Assembly: GCA_023388995.1 (NCBI GenBank)
Contig: JAEWFD010000013.1
Coordinates: 52,021 to 116,020, forward strand
Source of the DNA: Bacillota bacterium
Lineage (GTDB): Bacteria > Bacillota_I > Bacilli_A > Erysipelotrichales > Erysipelotrichaceae
Direction: 5' to 3'
DNA: 64,000 bases
The position numbers were made by a program, and so were the translations under genes. Numbering within the stretch: position 1 is the stretch's first letter; every line of letters starts with the position of its first letter. Positions 25,892 through 34,819 of the stretch are shown here, one piece after another. Below the pieces are notes generated by a model, which was not told where the DNA came from, made no database searches, and worked only from the letters and a program-made list of their open reading frames with translations.

Positions 25892-27345
25892 CGATATCCG
25901 CCTCGCTTCCGTTCCAGCAATACAATTGACTCAATGTGCTTTGTATACGGAAACATATCTACCGGCTGAATGACTTTTATTCCATACCCAAGCGGAAGAA
26001 TCGATTGAATATCGCGTACCTGCGTCTCCACATTGCATGCAATATAAACAATCCGGTCTGGCTGCAATTCACCTAGTGCTTTGATAAACACCGGAGTGCT
26101 TCCGCTGCGCGGCGGATCCATCAACACAACATCAATATGCTCTTTGCGTCTTGCCAAGTCTTCCAGAAAGGAGCTGGCATCATGGTTATAAAAAGCTATA
26201 TTTTGAATGCCATTCCGTTTTGCATTCTGCATTGCATCATAAACAGCATCTTGATTCACTTCAACACCAATAATCTGGCGTGCTTTCTTTGCAGCAATCA
26301 ACCCAATAGTCCCAATTCCACAATAGGCATCCAGCACTGTATCCTGTTCTTTGATTTGTGCCAGCTCAATTGCCTTTTGATACAGCAATTCCGTTTGCGG
26401 AGGATTCACTTGATAGAACGATTTTCCGGAAATCTGGAACGTAATACCGCACAGTTGGTCTTGGATAAATCCACTTCCAAATAAAATGCGCTGCTTCTCG
26501 CCCAATACCATTGCCGTATCTTTGCTGTTCACATTTTGTACAATAGATGTAATTTCAGGATGTGCTTTCCGCAAGTCCTGAAGCAGTCCTTTGCGCGCAG
26601 GAAACATGTCCTGTGATGTCACAATAATCACCAGAACTTCTTTGGTATGATATCCTGTACGAATAAATAAATGACGAATCAAACCAGTTCTGGTTTCTTC
26701 TTCATAGGGCAGTAATTTATAACGCTTCATCAAATCTTTAAACGTTGCTGTAATGGCATTCGCTGCCGGATGCTGAATCAGGCACTGATCATAGTTAACA
26801 ACCCGATGACTATTTTCTTCATAAAAACCGGATATAATATTTTTTTTCTTGCTTAATCCAAAGGCCATCTGATTTTTATGGCGATAATGAAGCGGATCTT
26901 CACACCCCATCATCGGGCTAACAGCAACCTTGTTTCTAAGACGTTGAAACATGGTTGCAACAATTTGCTCTTTCCAGGCAATCTGATCTTCATAACGCAG
27001 ATGATGCAGCTGACATCCTCCGCAAGTGCCAAAAACCTGACATTTGCTCTTGACTCTTAACGGACTGGTTTTTTTGATCTCAACAATTGACCCTGAAAGA
27101 TTCGTACGATGGGCATGCAGTTCAATCAATGCTTCTTCTTTTTCTAACAAATAAGGGATTCGAATTACTTTCCCTTGATAGGTTACGATACCAAAGCCAT
27201 CTTCATCCAGTCTTTCGCAAGTCAAAAGAAGCTGCTGTTTATCAAGTTGCTTGATCTCTTCTTTATTGTAAAAGGGCCGCGGTTGCGTTGTATATTTTTT
27301 AGCATGTTGTTTTGTTGTATTCGGTCTGAAATTCTCTTTTCTCAT
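25888..27345 (-). CDS. rlmD: 23S rRNA uracil C5-methyltransferase (RlmD/RumA family)
   Basis: 485 residues: TRAM domain (about 38-95), a 4Fe-4S cluster motif (CQVFGTCGGCQLHHL), SAM domain with VLDAYCGIGTIGL, DPPRSGS, and the catalytic Cys in YIACNVE. It methylates a uracil C5 of 23S rRNA; in Gram-positives one such enzyme may modify two sites (RlmCD). ATG 27345 follows a TTG codon and a weak AGG site. Confidence 0.9.
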   Translation of the reverse strand: MRKENFRPNTTKQHAKKYTTQPRPFYNKEEIKQLDKQQLLLTCERLDEDGFGIVTYQGKVIRIPYLLEKEEALIELHAHRTNLSGSIVEIKKTSPLRVKSKCQVFGTCGGCQLHHLRYEDQIAWKEQIVATMFQRLRNKVAVSPMMGCEDPLHYRHKNQMAFGLSKKKNIISGFYEENSHRVVNYDQCLIQHPAANAITATFKDLMKRYKLLPYEEETRTGLIRHLFIRTGYHTKEVLVIIVTSQDMFPARKGLLQDLRKAHPEITSIVQNVNSKDTAMVLGEKQRILFGSGFIQDQLCGITFQISGKSFYQVNPPQTELLYQKAIELAQIKEQDTVLDAYCGIGTIGLIAAKKARQIIGVEVNQDAVYDAMQNAKRNGIQNIAFYNHDASSFLEDLARRKEHIDVVLMDPPRSGSTPVFIKALGELQPDRIVYIACNVETQVRDIQSILPLGYGIKVIQPVDMFPYTKHIESIVLLERKRGGYR

Positions 27346-27394
27346 CAATGTAACCTAGCTACTTTCTTACCGTAATATTGTACACTGAAATATG

Positions 27395-27422
27395 AAAAAA
27401 GGGAATCATTTTACTCCCTTTT
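27395..27422 (-). terminator. terminator of the exporter-dUTPase-M42 unit
   Basis: Minus-strand AAAAGGGA pairs with TCCCTTTT around a 10-nt loop and runs into further T. The stem begins at the M42 stop codon. Confidence 0.8.
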
Positions 27423-28542
27423 ACCGTACACTTTCTTTTAAATCTTCCAAAAGTTTTTGATTCGCACGACGGCAGAATTCCGTGATTACCTTTACGGTAT
27501 CAAGATAATCCTTGCGATGAATGATGGAACGATGCGAATGAATGGAACGAGATGGAACTGACAACGTCAAACTGAACACTCCATCAAACGACTTATGAAT
27601 CTCACCGCTGTCTGTACCACCTGCCGGCAACATGGAATGAATATAGGACAATCCCAGTTCTTCGCAGATTTCTTCAATCTTGTAAATCATGCCCCTATGG
27701 TCTAAATGTGATGCATCGGACAAGCTGATGCAGACACCGCATGCCATCGGTGCACCAAGCGTACCGCCCGGAATATCATTTGCCAAGGTCACATCCAAAG
27801 CAATCGCAATATCAGGTTTTACAGCATGCGCAGCAGTTTTGGCACCGCGTAAGCCAACTTCTTCTTGCACCGTGCCGACTCCGTAAATATCTGCTTCCAA
27901 TGTTTCATCCTTCAACGCTCTAAGCACGTCAATAATGATTGCTGCTCCTACACGGTCATCCCAGGCTTTTGCCATCAAAAAGTTTGGGTTCGTCATAACC
28001 TTGAACTGTGTTGTCGGTGTTACCATATCCCCGATTTTGATTCCCAGCGACTCTATTTCTTCTTTGCCGCTCACTCCCAAATCCAAGTACATATCCTTTA
28101 GATCCATTACTTTATTGCGGACTTCAGCAGGCAAACCATGCGGCGCCATGGTCCCTATGATGCCATAATACTTTTTCCCGTTGCGTGTCGTTAAACGCAG
28201 TTCCTGCGCAGGCAGCACATGGGGCCACCAGCCACCAACCGGAGCCAAGCGAAGAAAACCGGAATCTTCAATCTTATTGACCATAAAACCAACTTCATCC
28301 AAATGTCCGGCAAGCATAATCTTCGGACCATTGCCGCGCCCTTTTTTAATTCCGATGATACTTCCCAAATTATCATAGGTAATCTCATCTACAAGTCCAT
28401 CCAAATAGCGTTTCATCACTCTGCTAGCTTCCACTTCACAGCCAGGAATGCCGTCTGCCTCCGTAATCTCGTGGAACATCGTTTCATCAATATCCCCGTA
28501 GCTTGCCAGAATTGGTTCTTTTTTCTTCAAATCTTTTTCCAT
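27421..28542 (-). CDS. M42-family metallo-aminopeptidase
   Basis: 373 residues of the tetrahedral-aminopeptidase family (PepA/YsdC/FrvX). Metal ligands and catalytic residues are visible: AGHLDEVGF (His, Asp), AWDDRVG (bridging Asp), VQEEVGLRGA (catalytic Glu pair), ALDVT, and GGTDSGEIH near the C-terminus. It trims cytosolic peptides. It follows the dUTPase by 9 bp in one transcription unit. Confidence 0.92.
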   Translation of the reverse strand: MEKDLKKKEPILASYGDIDETMFHEITEADGIPGCEVEASRVMKRYLDGLVDEITYDNLGSIIGIKKGRGNGPKIMLAGHLDEVGFMVNKIEDSGFLRLAPVGGWWPHVLPAQELRLTTRNGKKYYGIIGTMAPHGLPAEVRNKVMDLKDMYLDLGVSGKEEIESLGIKIGDMVTPTTQFKVMTNPNFLMAKAWDDRVGAAIIIDVLRALKDETLEADIYGVGTVQEEVGLRGAKTAAHAVKPDIAIALDVTLANDIPGGTLGAPMACGVCISLSDASHLDHRGMIYKIEEICEELGLSYIHSMLPAGGTDSGEIHKSFDGVFSLTLSVPSRSIHSHRSIIHRKDYLDTVKVITEFCRRANQKLLEDLKESVR

Positions 28543-28551
28543 ATGTTCCTC

Positions 28552-29046
28552 CTAATAGTTGGTATCTTGTCTTTCGTGATTCTTTTGATTCTTTTTAATA
28601 TATCCTGCAACTACATCATCAAATGTAAATCCCAGTGCATTTCCAAGATAAAAATATTCCTCCAGCATCGCCATGAATCCTAAGTGAGATTGTCCTTCAC
28701 TCATAAATGCGGCAATTTTTTCATAGCAATGCAAGAACTGCTCCGACAATGATACATTTACTTCTTTCATTGTATATTGAATCTTGGAAAAATCAATAAG
28801 CAAATCATTGCCTAAAGAGATTAAAAAGTGAATACCATCCACATATTCATCTAAAATAACAGCCCGCTCATTTGCCGGTTTAGTGCTCCAGAATTTGAAA
28901 CACTTTGTCTCATTGGCCAACTCACCTAGCTCCACAAGCAGAGCAAGAATGCGCTTGCGAAAAGTCGTGGCAACACTTTCCTGATGCAAGGAAAGGATGC
29001 GTGCATCCAGTTCCCGCTGCATGTTACTGATTTCTAATACTGTCAT
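28552..29046 (-). CDS. all-alpha dUTP diphosphatase (dUTPase_2)
   Basis: 164 residues of the dimeric MazG-like dUTPase superfamily. The metal-binding helices are recognisable: LLVELGELANETKCFKFW near residue 36, then EYVDGIHFLISLGND near 66, and the GYIKKNQKNHERQ tail. It hydrolyses dUTP to dUMP, keeping uracil out of DNA and supplying thymidylate synthesis. It lies 4 bp after the ABC exporter gene. Confidence 0.9.
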   Translation of the reverse strand: MTVLEISNMQRELDARILSLHQESVATTFRKRILALLVELGELANETKCFKFWSTKPANERAVILDEYVDGIHFLISLGNDLLIDFSKIQYTMKEVNVSLSEQFLHCYEKIAAFMSEGQSHLGFMAMLEEYFYLGNALGFTFDDVVAGYIKKNQKNHERQDTNY

Positions 29047-29050
29047 ACGC

Positions 29051-30907
29051 TTACTTCCTTGTCGGTTTACGATCTAATTTTAAGAGTGTATTCTGTTCTT
29101 CTTCATGAAACTGATTGGTATACAGGCGATAATAATACCCCTTCAATGCCAGCAGTTCTTCGTGGGTGCCGTCTTCCACAACCACACCTTTTTTGAGCAC
29201 CAAAATCCGGTCTGCACCAACAATCGTGCTTAAGCGATGGGCTACCACGAAACTGGTGCGGTGCTCCAAGACTTTCGCAATTGCATCCTGAATCAGCCGT
29301 TCTTTCTCCGTATCAATGGAAGAGGTTGCTTCATCCAATACAAACAACTTCGGATCTGCCATGACAGCCCGGGCAAAAGAAACCAATTGCTTCTCACCAG
29401 TTGACAAGCGGCTGCCACCTTCGTTTACTTCCGTTTCATATCCTTGTTCCAGTTTCATGATAAAGTCATGAGCATTTACCAGTTTAGCTGCCGCAATTAC
29501 TTCTTCATCAGAAGCTTCCGGCCGTCCAAAGCGAATATTGTCCTTTACTGTTCCTGAGAACAAATGCGGAGTCTGCAAAACATAGCCTAGATTCTGGTGA
29601 ATCCAACCGATTGATCGCTTTTTGATATCTTTGCCATCAATCAAGATACGCCCTTTTTTCGGTTCATAGAACCGGCAAATCAAATTCACAATCGTACTTT
29701 TTCCGCTTCCTGTTTCACCGACAAGCGCAATTGTCTGCCCTGCTTTTACCTTTAAATTGAAATCTTTCAGTACTACTTCTTTTTCATTGTAGTAGAAAGT
29801 AACATGTTCAAATGTGACATCTCCATGCAAGGCTTCGTAATTTTCAAACTTCGGATGGAAGACATCACCATAGCGGTCAATCACTTCCTGAGAATCCACG
29901 ATTTCCGCATCCGTATTCAACAACGACATTACCCGCTCTGCATTTGCCTGAGCCATCTGCATCTCGGCAAGCAGTCTTGCAATTTGGCGCAATGGTTCAA
30001 AAAACTGCTGGGCATATTGGATAAACAAAATCAAAGTACCAAATTCAATGCTCTTCACCAGTACTTCCTGTCCGCCATAATACAGCAAAAACGCCAAACT
30101 CAATGATCCGACAGACATCACAACCGGCATAAACATAGCTGACAAGACCGCTGCCCGAACAGATTGCGAACGCATGGTTCCGGTTAGCTCCTGAAATTCT
30201 TTCATCTGCACATCTTCCAAAACCAATGTCTTTGTCGTCTTGGCCCCGTTGATTCCTTCATTGAAGGAACCAGTAATTTTGGAATTGGTTTTCCGAACTA
30301 CACGATAAGACTGCAATATCCGTTTTTGGAAATATACGCTTACGATATAAATAAATGGTATTCCCACAAATACAATCAGGCTCAATTTCCAGTTCACAAA
30401 TGCCATCACAATCGCAATCCCAATCATCAAAGTGAAACCCCAAACCATATCCATCAGACCCCAGGAAACAATTTCCGCCAGACGTCCAATATCGCTGGTC
30501 ATCCGGGCAATAATCCAACCCGCGGCCGTTTTATCATAATAGGAAAACGATAATTCCTGCAATTTATGAAATGCTTTTTTGCGAACTTCATAGGAAAATT
30601 CCATTTCAATTTTCCCTGCTCTGCTGATAAAGAAATATACATTGAAACTTTGAATCAACAGGACCAGAAAATACACCAATCCAAAGCGTACCAAAGCTTC
30701 GTTCTCAAACGATCCTCCAGCCACAAACTCATTGATCGCATAGCGATTCAGCCAAGGAAACAAGATATCTCCGATTGCCATCGCAATCATTGTAAGTGCC
30801 AAAATAACAAAATGCCGTTTGCTATGACTCAGCTGCTTGATAATTGCAAGCCACAGCGAGGCATCTACCTTCTGCTCCTCAAACTCTTCTTCCAGTAGTT
30901 CATTCAT
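29051..30907 (-). CDS. ABC exporter half-transporter, catalytic-Glu subunit
   Basis: 618 residues: six membrane helices (about 35-310) and one nucleotide-binding domain with Walker A GETGSGKST, Walker B FVLDEATSS (catalytic Glu present) but signature LSTGEK instead of LSGGQ. Together with the partner gene this gives one normal and one degenerate ATP site, as in BmrCD/TM287-288 heterodimers that export drugs or lipids. ATG 30907 follows GGAGGTG and overlaps the partner stop by 8 nt. Confidence 0.92.
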   Translation of the reverse strand: MNELLEEEFEEQKVDASLWLAIIKQLSHSKRHFVILALTMIAMAIGDILFPWLNRYAINEFVAGGSFENEALVRFGLVYFLVLLIQSFNVYFFISRAGKIEMEFSYEVRKKAFHKLQELSFSYYDKTAAGWIIARMTSDIGRLAEIVSWGLMDMVWGFTLMIGIAIVMAFVNWKLSLIVFVGIPFIYIVSVYFQKRILQSYRVVRKTNSKITGSFNEGINGAKTTKTLVLEDVQMKEFQELTGTMRSQSVRAAVLSAMFMPVVMSVGSLSLAFLLYYGGQEVLVKSIEFGTLILFIQYAQQFFEPLRQIARLLAEMQMAQANAERVMSLLNTDAEIVDSQEVIDRYGDVFHPKFENYEALHGDVTFEHVTFYYNEKEVVLKDFNLKVKAGQTIALVGETGSGKSTIVNLICRFYEPKKGRILIDGKDIKKRSIGWIHQNLGYVLQTPHLFSGTVKDNIRFGRPEASDEEVIAAAKLVNAHDFIMKLEQGYETEVNEGGSRLSTGEKQLVSFARAVMADPKLFVLDEATSSIDTEKERLIQDAIAKVLEHRTSFVVAHRLSTIVGADRILVLKKGVVVEDGTHEELLALKGYYYRLYTNQFHEEEQNTLLKLDRKPTRK

Positions 30908-32690
30908 CTTCTTCACCTCCAATCATTTCTTGCTGGATTGCTGCTATACGAGCGTATAGACCATCCTGCTTCATTAACTGTTCATGTGTCCCCCGTTGGA
31001 CAATGTGCCCTTCTTCCAGCACGATAATCTGATCTGCCTGCATCGCACTCGCAATCCGGTGGGTAATCACAAACATTGTTGTCTTTTTAGATAAATGACG
31101 CAATCCTTCGCGGATAGCGGCATCGGTATCAGTATCCACCGCAGATAAAGAATCATCAAAAATCATAATCGGTGTTTGATTGATGATGGTTCGTGCAATC
31201 GCAATCCGCTGCTTCTGCCCGCCGGATAAAGTAACACCACGTTCTCCTACAGCTGTATCATATCCCATATCAAATTCCTTGATCACGGAATGCACTCGTG
31301 CCACTTCCGCAGCTTGAAATAATTCTGCTTCACTAACCATTTGGTTCGCGATCACAATATTCTCCTTGATGGAGCGTGAAAACAAGAACGGCTCCTGCAA
31401 AACGATTCCCACTTGCTTGCGAATCACTTCCTTTGCAATCGTCACCAGTTCCACCCCGTCAATTTTGATTGAGCCTGATTCATATTCATACAATCTTGTC
31501 AGCAAATGCACCAAGGAGGATTTTCCGCTTCCGGTCGGGCCCATAATCGCAATCGTTTGTCCTGCATCCACCGCAAAGCTGATTCCATTTAGCACCGGTG
31601 CCTCATTGTCGTAACGAAATACAACATTCTCAAAAACAATAGATCCTTGAATATCGACAGATTTGCCGGTATGCATATCTTCCGGAACCTCATCCATGAT
31701 TTCCATCAAGCGTTCAATGGAAACACTCATTTTACCCATATCCGCCAACACCCGTCCCAATTGACGGATTGGCCATAAAATCATATTTTCCAGCATCAAG
31801 AAAATAACGAATGACCCCATTGTCATATCTCCTTGTGTACTGAAGTAAATCCCAAATAAAACAACTGCTAAGATTTGCAGCAGGCAAATAAAGTCACTCG
31901 TTCCCCAGTAGATTCCTAATAAGCGAATCAAATCATACGTATAATCAGAGAATTCCCTATTCTTACGTTCAAATTTCGCAATTTCAGCTCGTTCTTGATG
32001 GAAGGCCTTTACAACACGTACCCCTGTCACATTTTCCTGAACAACGGTGGATAGTTCACCTTCTGCTTCATCACTCTTGCGGAAAATTTCCTGCATTTTC
32101 CGAAAAAAGAGAAAAGAAAACAAAATCAAAATAGGAATGCTCGCAATGGCATACCACGCTAATTTAGGATAAACGGAAAACAAAATAATTACCGCAATTA
32201 CTGCGGTTGCAATGCTATAAATAATCTCAGCCAGCTGCGCAGCGAAAAAACGGCGGATCTGATCCACATCACTCGTACAACGCTGAATCAAATCTCCCGT
32301 CTTGGCTGATACGTGATAAGAATACGGCAGCAGCTGCAAATGACGATACAATGCATCCCGCAAGCGCTGCGCTAAATTCTCAGAATTGTAGCCATTCCAC
32401 TTGGCGCGCAGGTACATTCCGATTCCCGTAGCAGCACTCATGACTACCAGCAACAAGCTCGTAATCCATAATTTTTCTTTCAAAACACCAATTCCGCCAA
32501 ACAAGGAGCTATACCAAAGGAAAAAACCATTGGTCACCGGCTCATTGCCAATTAAGTTATCAATCATAAACCCGTAAATCAGTGGGGTCGCTAAAAAAAA
32601 CAAGACATAACTCACTACAACAATCACAAGCATTCCTATACGAAACAAATCGTCTTTCAAATAACGATACAAAAATTTCCATTTCTTCAT
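30900..32690 (-). CDS. ABC exporter half-transporter, degenerate-site subunit
   Basis: 596 residues: six membrane helices (about 15-300), Walker A GPTGSGKSS, perfect LSGGQKQR signature, but Walker B ends in IFDDSLSAVD: Asp replaces the catalytic Glu. That marks the non-hydrolytic site of a heterodimeric exporter. ATG 32690 follows GGTGGGTGATATC. A promoter lies just upstream, so the unit begins here and runs through the partner, dUTPase and M42 genes. Confidence 0.92.
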   Translation of the reverse strand: MKKWKFLYRYLKDDLFRIGMLVIVVVSYVLFFLATPLIYGFMIDNLIGNEPVTNGFFLWYSSLFGGIGVLKEKLWITSLLLVVMSAATGIGMYLRAKWNGYNSENLAQRLRDALYRHLQLLPYSYHVSAKTGDLIQRCTSDVDQIRRFFAAQLAEIIYSIATAVIAVIILFSVYPKLAWYAIASIPILILFSFLFFRKMQEIFRKSDEAEGELSTVVQENVTGVRVVKAFHQERAEIAKFERKNREFSDYTYDLIRLLGIYWGTSDFICLLQILAVVLFGIYFSTQGDMTMGSFVIFLMLENMILWPIRQLGRVLADMGKMSVSIERLMEIMDEVPEDMHTGKSVDIQGSIVFENVVFRYDNEAPVLNGISFAVDAGQTIAIMGPTGSGKSSLVHLLTRLYEYESGSIKIDGVELVTIAKEVIRKQVGIVLQEPFLFSRSIKENIVIANQMVSEAELFQAAEVARVHSVIKEFDMGYDTAVGERGVTLSGGQKQRIAIARTIINQTPIMIFDDSLSAVDTDTDAAIREGLRHLSKKTTMFVITHRIASAMQADQIIVLEEGHIVQRGTHEQLMKQDGLYARIAAIQQEMIGGEEDE

Positions 32691-32717
32691 GATATCACCC
32701 ACCTAAACACTCCAATT

Positions 32718-32747
32718 ATTGTAAGCCCAAACCATCCACTTCGTCAA
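32718..32747 (-). promoter_or_regulatory. promoter of the ABC exporter unit
   Basis: Minus-strand TTGACG (32742-32747), 18 bp, TACAAT (32718-32723), between the M19 terminator and the first exporter gene. Confidence 0.65.
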
Positions 32748-32777
32748 TCGCAAAGAAAAAGGATACCTAAGGGTATC
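32748..32777 (-). terminator. terminator of the PLC-dipeptidase operon
   Basis: Minus-strand GATACC pairs with GGTATC around a 4-nt loop, then CTTTTTCTTT. It overlaps the M19 stop codon. Confidence 0.7.
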
Positions 32778-33717
32778 ACTTTCTGGTTTCTTCACGATGC
32801 ATAAAACGCAAGGCATTGCCATGAGCAATCGCAGCAATTTCTTCTTGATCAAACCCAACTTCAGCCAGTGCTGTAACCATATTTTGCGCATGTGCTGCAT
32901 TTGGCAAGCCGGCAACCATCGGATCTGTTTCATTTTCAAAATAATCCATAAAATCAAATCCCAAAGCTACTACCGAAGGACCAACAAGATCACGAATATA
33001 CTTGCCATGCATTGCCAGCTGATTCACTGTCTGCTTCGCCGGATTGATGGAAACAAATTGCTTCGCGGCATTCAAGCCGATGATTCCTTTGCGAGCAGCA
33101 ATAGCTTGTATTTGCTGATCCGTTAAGTTCCGTGCATGAGCACATAATCTGCGAGCATTGCTGTGGGTAGCCAACACTTTACCCGGATACAAACGAATCA
33201 CATCCCAGAAACTGGCTTCATTCAAGTGGGAAACATCCAAAAGCATCCGATTGTCAGCCATTGCTCGCATTGCTTCTTCTCCAAGTGGCGTAACTCCACG
33301 GGTTACCGTTCCTCTCACACCTGTTGCCAATGCATTTTCTTCATTCCAAGTCAGCGATGCAATTCGCACCCCCTGCTGAGCCATCCATGTAATTTTTTCT
33401 GTCACATTATCCTGAATTCCACTCATTCCTTCTACTGTCAAAAACGCGATCACCTGATGCTCGCGAATTGGATGCCCGCAGCCTTTCACTTGCAATACAC
33501 TTGGATTCTTCGCAAGCTGCTCATTGGCATTCAAAATCATTGCTTGCATTTCTTCCCAAGTCTGATGTCCATCAAAAAAGCAATTGACTGAAGTATATTT
33601 GATACCCCCTTCTAATAGCTTCTTTTCATGGGCAGCAAAGGGGTTTTCGATCCCTTTTTGTTTTTGGATCATCATATCATAGCCGATATCGTCATGAAGA
33701 TCAAATAATGGTATCAT
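32776..33717 (-). CDS. M19 membrane-dipeptidase-family peptidase
   Basis: 313 residues related to renal dipeptidase, which splits dipeptides including L-D forms. Zinc-site motifs: FDLHDD at the N-terminus (HxD), VEGMSG near 110 (bridging Glu), VLATHSNARRLCAHARNL near 183 with two His, and GFDFMDY near 250. No signal peptide, so cytosolic as in other bacterial M19. Start ATG 33717 follows AAGGAG, which lies inside the 3' end of the upstream gene; the two overlap by 17 nt. Confidence 0.9.
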   Translation of the reverse strand: MIPLFDLHDDIGYDMMIQKQKGIENPFAAHEKKLLEGGIKYTSVNCFFDGHQTWEEMQAMILNANEQLAKNPSVLQVKGCGHPIREHQVIAFLTVEGMSGIQDNVTEKITWMAQQGVRIASLTWNEENALATGVRGTVTRGVTPLGEEAMRAMADNRMLLDVSHLNEASFWDVIRLYPGKVLATHSNARRLCAHARNLTDQQIQAIAARKGIIGLNAAKQFVSINPAKQTVNQLAMHGKYIRDLVGPSVVALGFDFMDYFENETDPMVAGLPNAAHAQNMVTALAEVGFDQEEIAAIAHGNALRFMHREETRK

Positions 33718-34693
33718 CTGATTCTCTCCTTCCATAGATGAGATCATAATACTTCAATGGCATTGTATTCTTCATCCCACTATCATATGCACGATCATCT
33801 ATTTCATTGAGGATGGTTTGAAGGATATCCGCGCCTTCTAAATATCGGCTAAACTGCGTTAAAAACCAAACTGCTGAATGCATTCCTTGATCATATAATG
33901 CCAAAAAAGTTTCTGTTGATACAATTGTCTCATCACATGGATGCTTCCATGCCCGCTTCTTTAAATTCAAAACATCGGCCTCTTCATCCTGATCGGTAAA
34001 ACGCTGCTTGATGATGGATCCGGTAAAGGCATATGGTGCACGCTCCATGCGCTTCAATACCGCAAATTTCCAGCCGGATGGATCATATAGGATACGATAT
34101 AATAACCGCATATCGGCCAAGGCTTGTTGCACCATCGGCTCTGTCAAATCCAGCTGGCAAAACTGTTGGGCAATCGGTTGGTAAAGCGCATGGATGGATG
34201 CTGCCAAGGTTTTCGTCTGCGAAATAATCATATATGGTTTTTTATCCCGAAGCCCCCGTTGAAAACGCTTCTTGATCAGCAAGGAATCAATCATTGCCTC
34301 CATCCGGCGATGATCGTTGCTGTCCTGCTCTGTCCCAAAGCCCGTACGATACATAATATATGGATGCGCAACTCGATCCAGCGCATAATGACATAGCCAT
34401 CCGGCAAGGTAGCTGATCCTTTCTTCGTTCTTTTGTTCTTTGCAGGATTGCAGCACTTGCGCAAATACATCATTGACATGGTGATTGTGTAAAAACTCAG
34501 CAAATTGATACATCTGCTGATGTCCTGTTTGCTTCAGAAACGGAATGACGCGATAAAAGAAAAACAAATCCGGTCCGCTGCTGCCAATTGCATATGCCTC
34601 CGGATAATTCAAAATTGCACGTTTGACAAGTCCATCAGGACATTGCTTCAAAGCATCTGATGCACACAATTCATGCGTTACAAGACTAGGCAT
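33701..34693 (-). CDS. zinc-dependent phospholipase C-like protein
   Basis: 330 residues of the Zn_dep_PLPC (S1/P1-like) fold: THELCA at the N-terminus, the HYALDRVAHP motif near residue 107 with the His/Asp zinc ligands, and NDHRRMEAMID near 135. No secretion signal, so it is probably cytosolic, in contrast to toxin-type PLC; the substrate is unknown. AAAAGGAGTGG precedes ATG. It overlaps and is likely coupled to the M19 dipeptidase. Confidence 0.8.
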   Translation of the reverse strand: MPSLVTHELCASDALKQCPDGLVKRAILNYPEAYAIGSSGPDLFFFYRVIPFLKQTGHQQMYQFAEFLHNHHVNDVFAQVLQSCKEQKNEERISYLAGWLCHYALDRVAHPYIMYRTGFGTEQDSNDHRRMEAMIDSLLIKKRFQRGLRDKKPYMIISQTKTLAASIHALYQPIAQQFCQLDLTEPMVQQALADMRLLYRILYDPSGWKFAVLKRMERAPYAFTGSIIKQRFTDQDEEADVLNLKKRAWKHPCDETIVSTETFLALYDQGMHSAVWFLTQFSRYLEGADILQTILNEIDDRAYDSGMKNTMPLKYYDLIYGRRESDDTII

Positions 34694-34745
34694 TCAACCA
34701 CTCCTTTTGACTACTATAGCACAAGAAATTTGACTTTCGTACTTG

Positions 34746-34774
34746 TTTACATTATTTTACAGTATTTTTATATT
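34746..34774 (+). promoter_or_regulatory. MFS transporter promoter
   Basis: TTTACA (34746-34751), 17 bp, TATATT (34769-34774), 45 bp before the transporter start. Confidence 0.55.
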
Positions 34775-34819
34775 ACCAGTTTCGAAAATATGATACTATA
34801 CCCGAAGGAGGATATTCTT

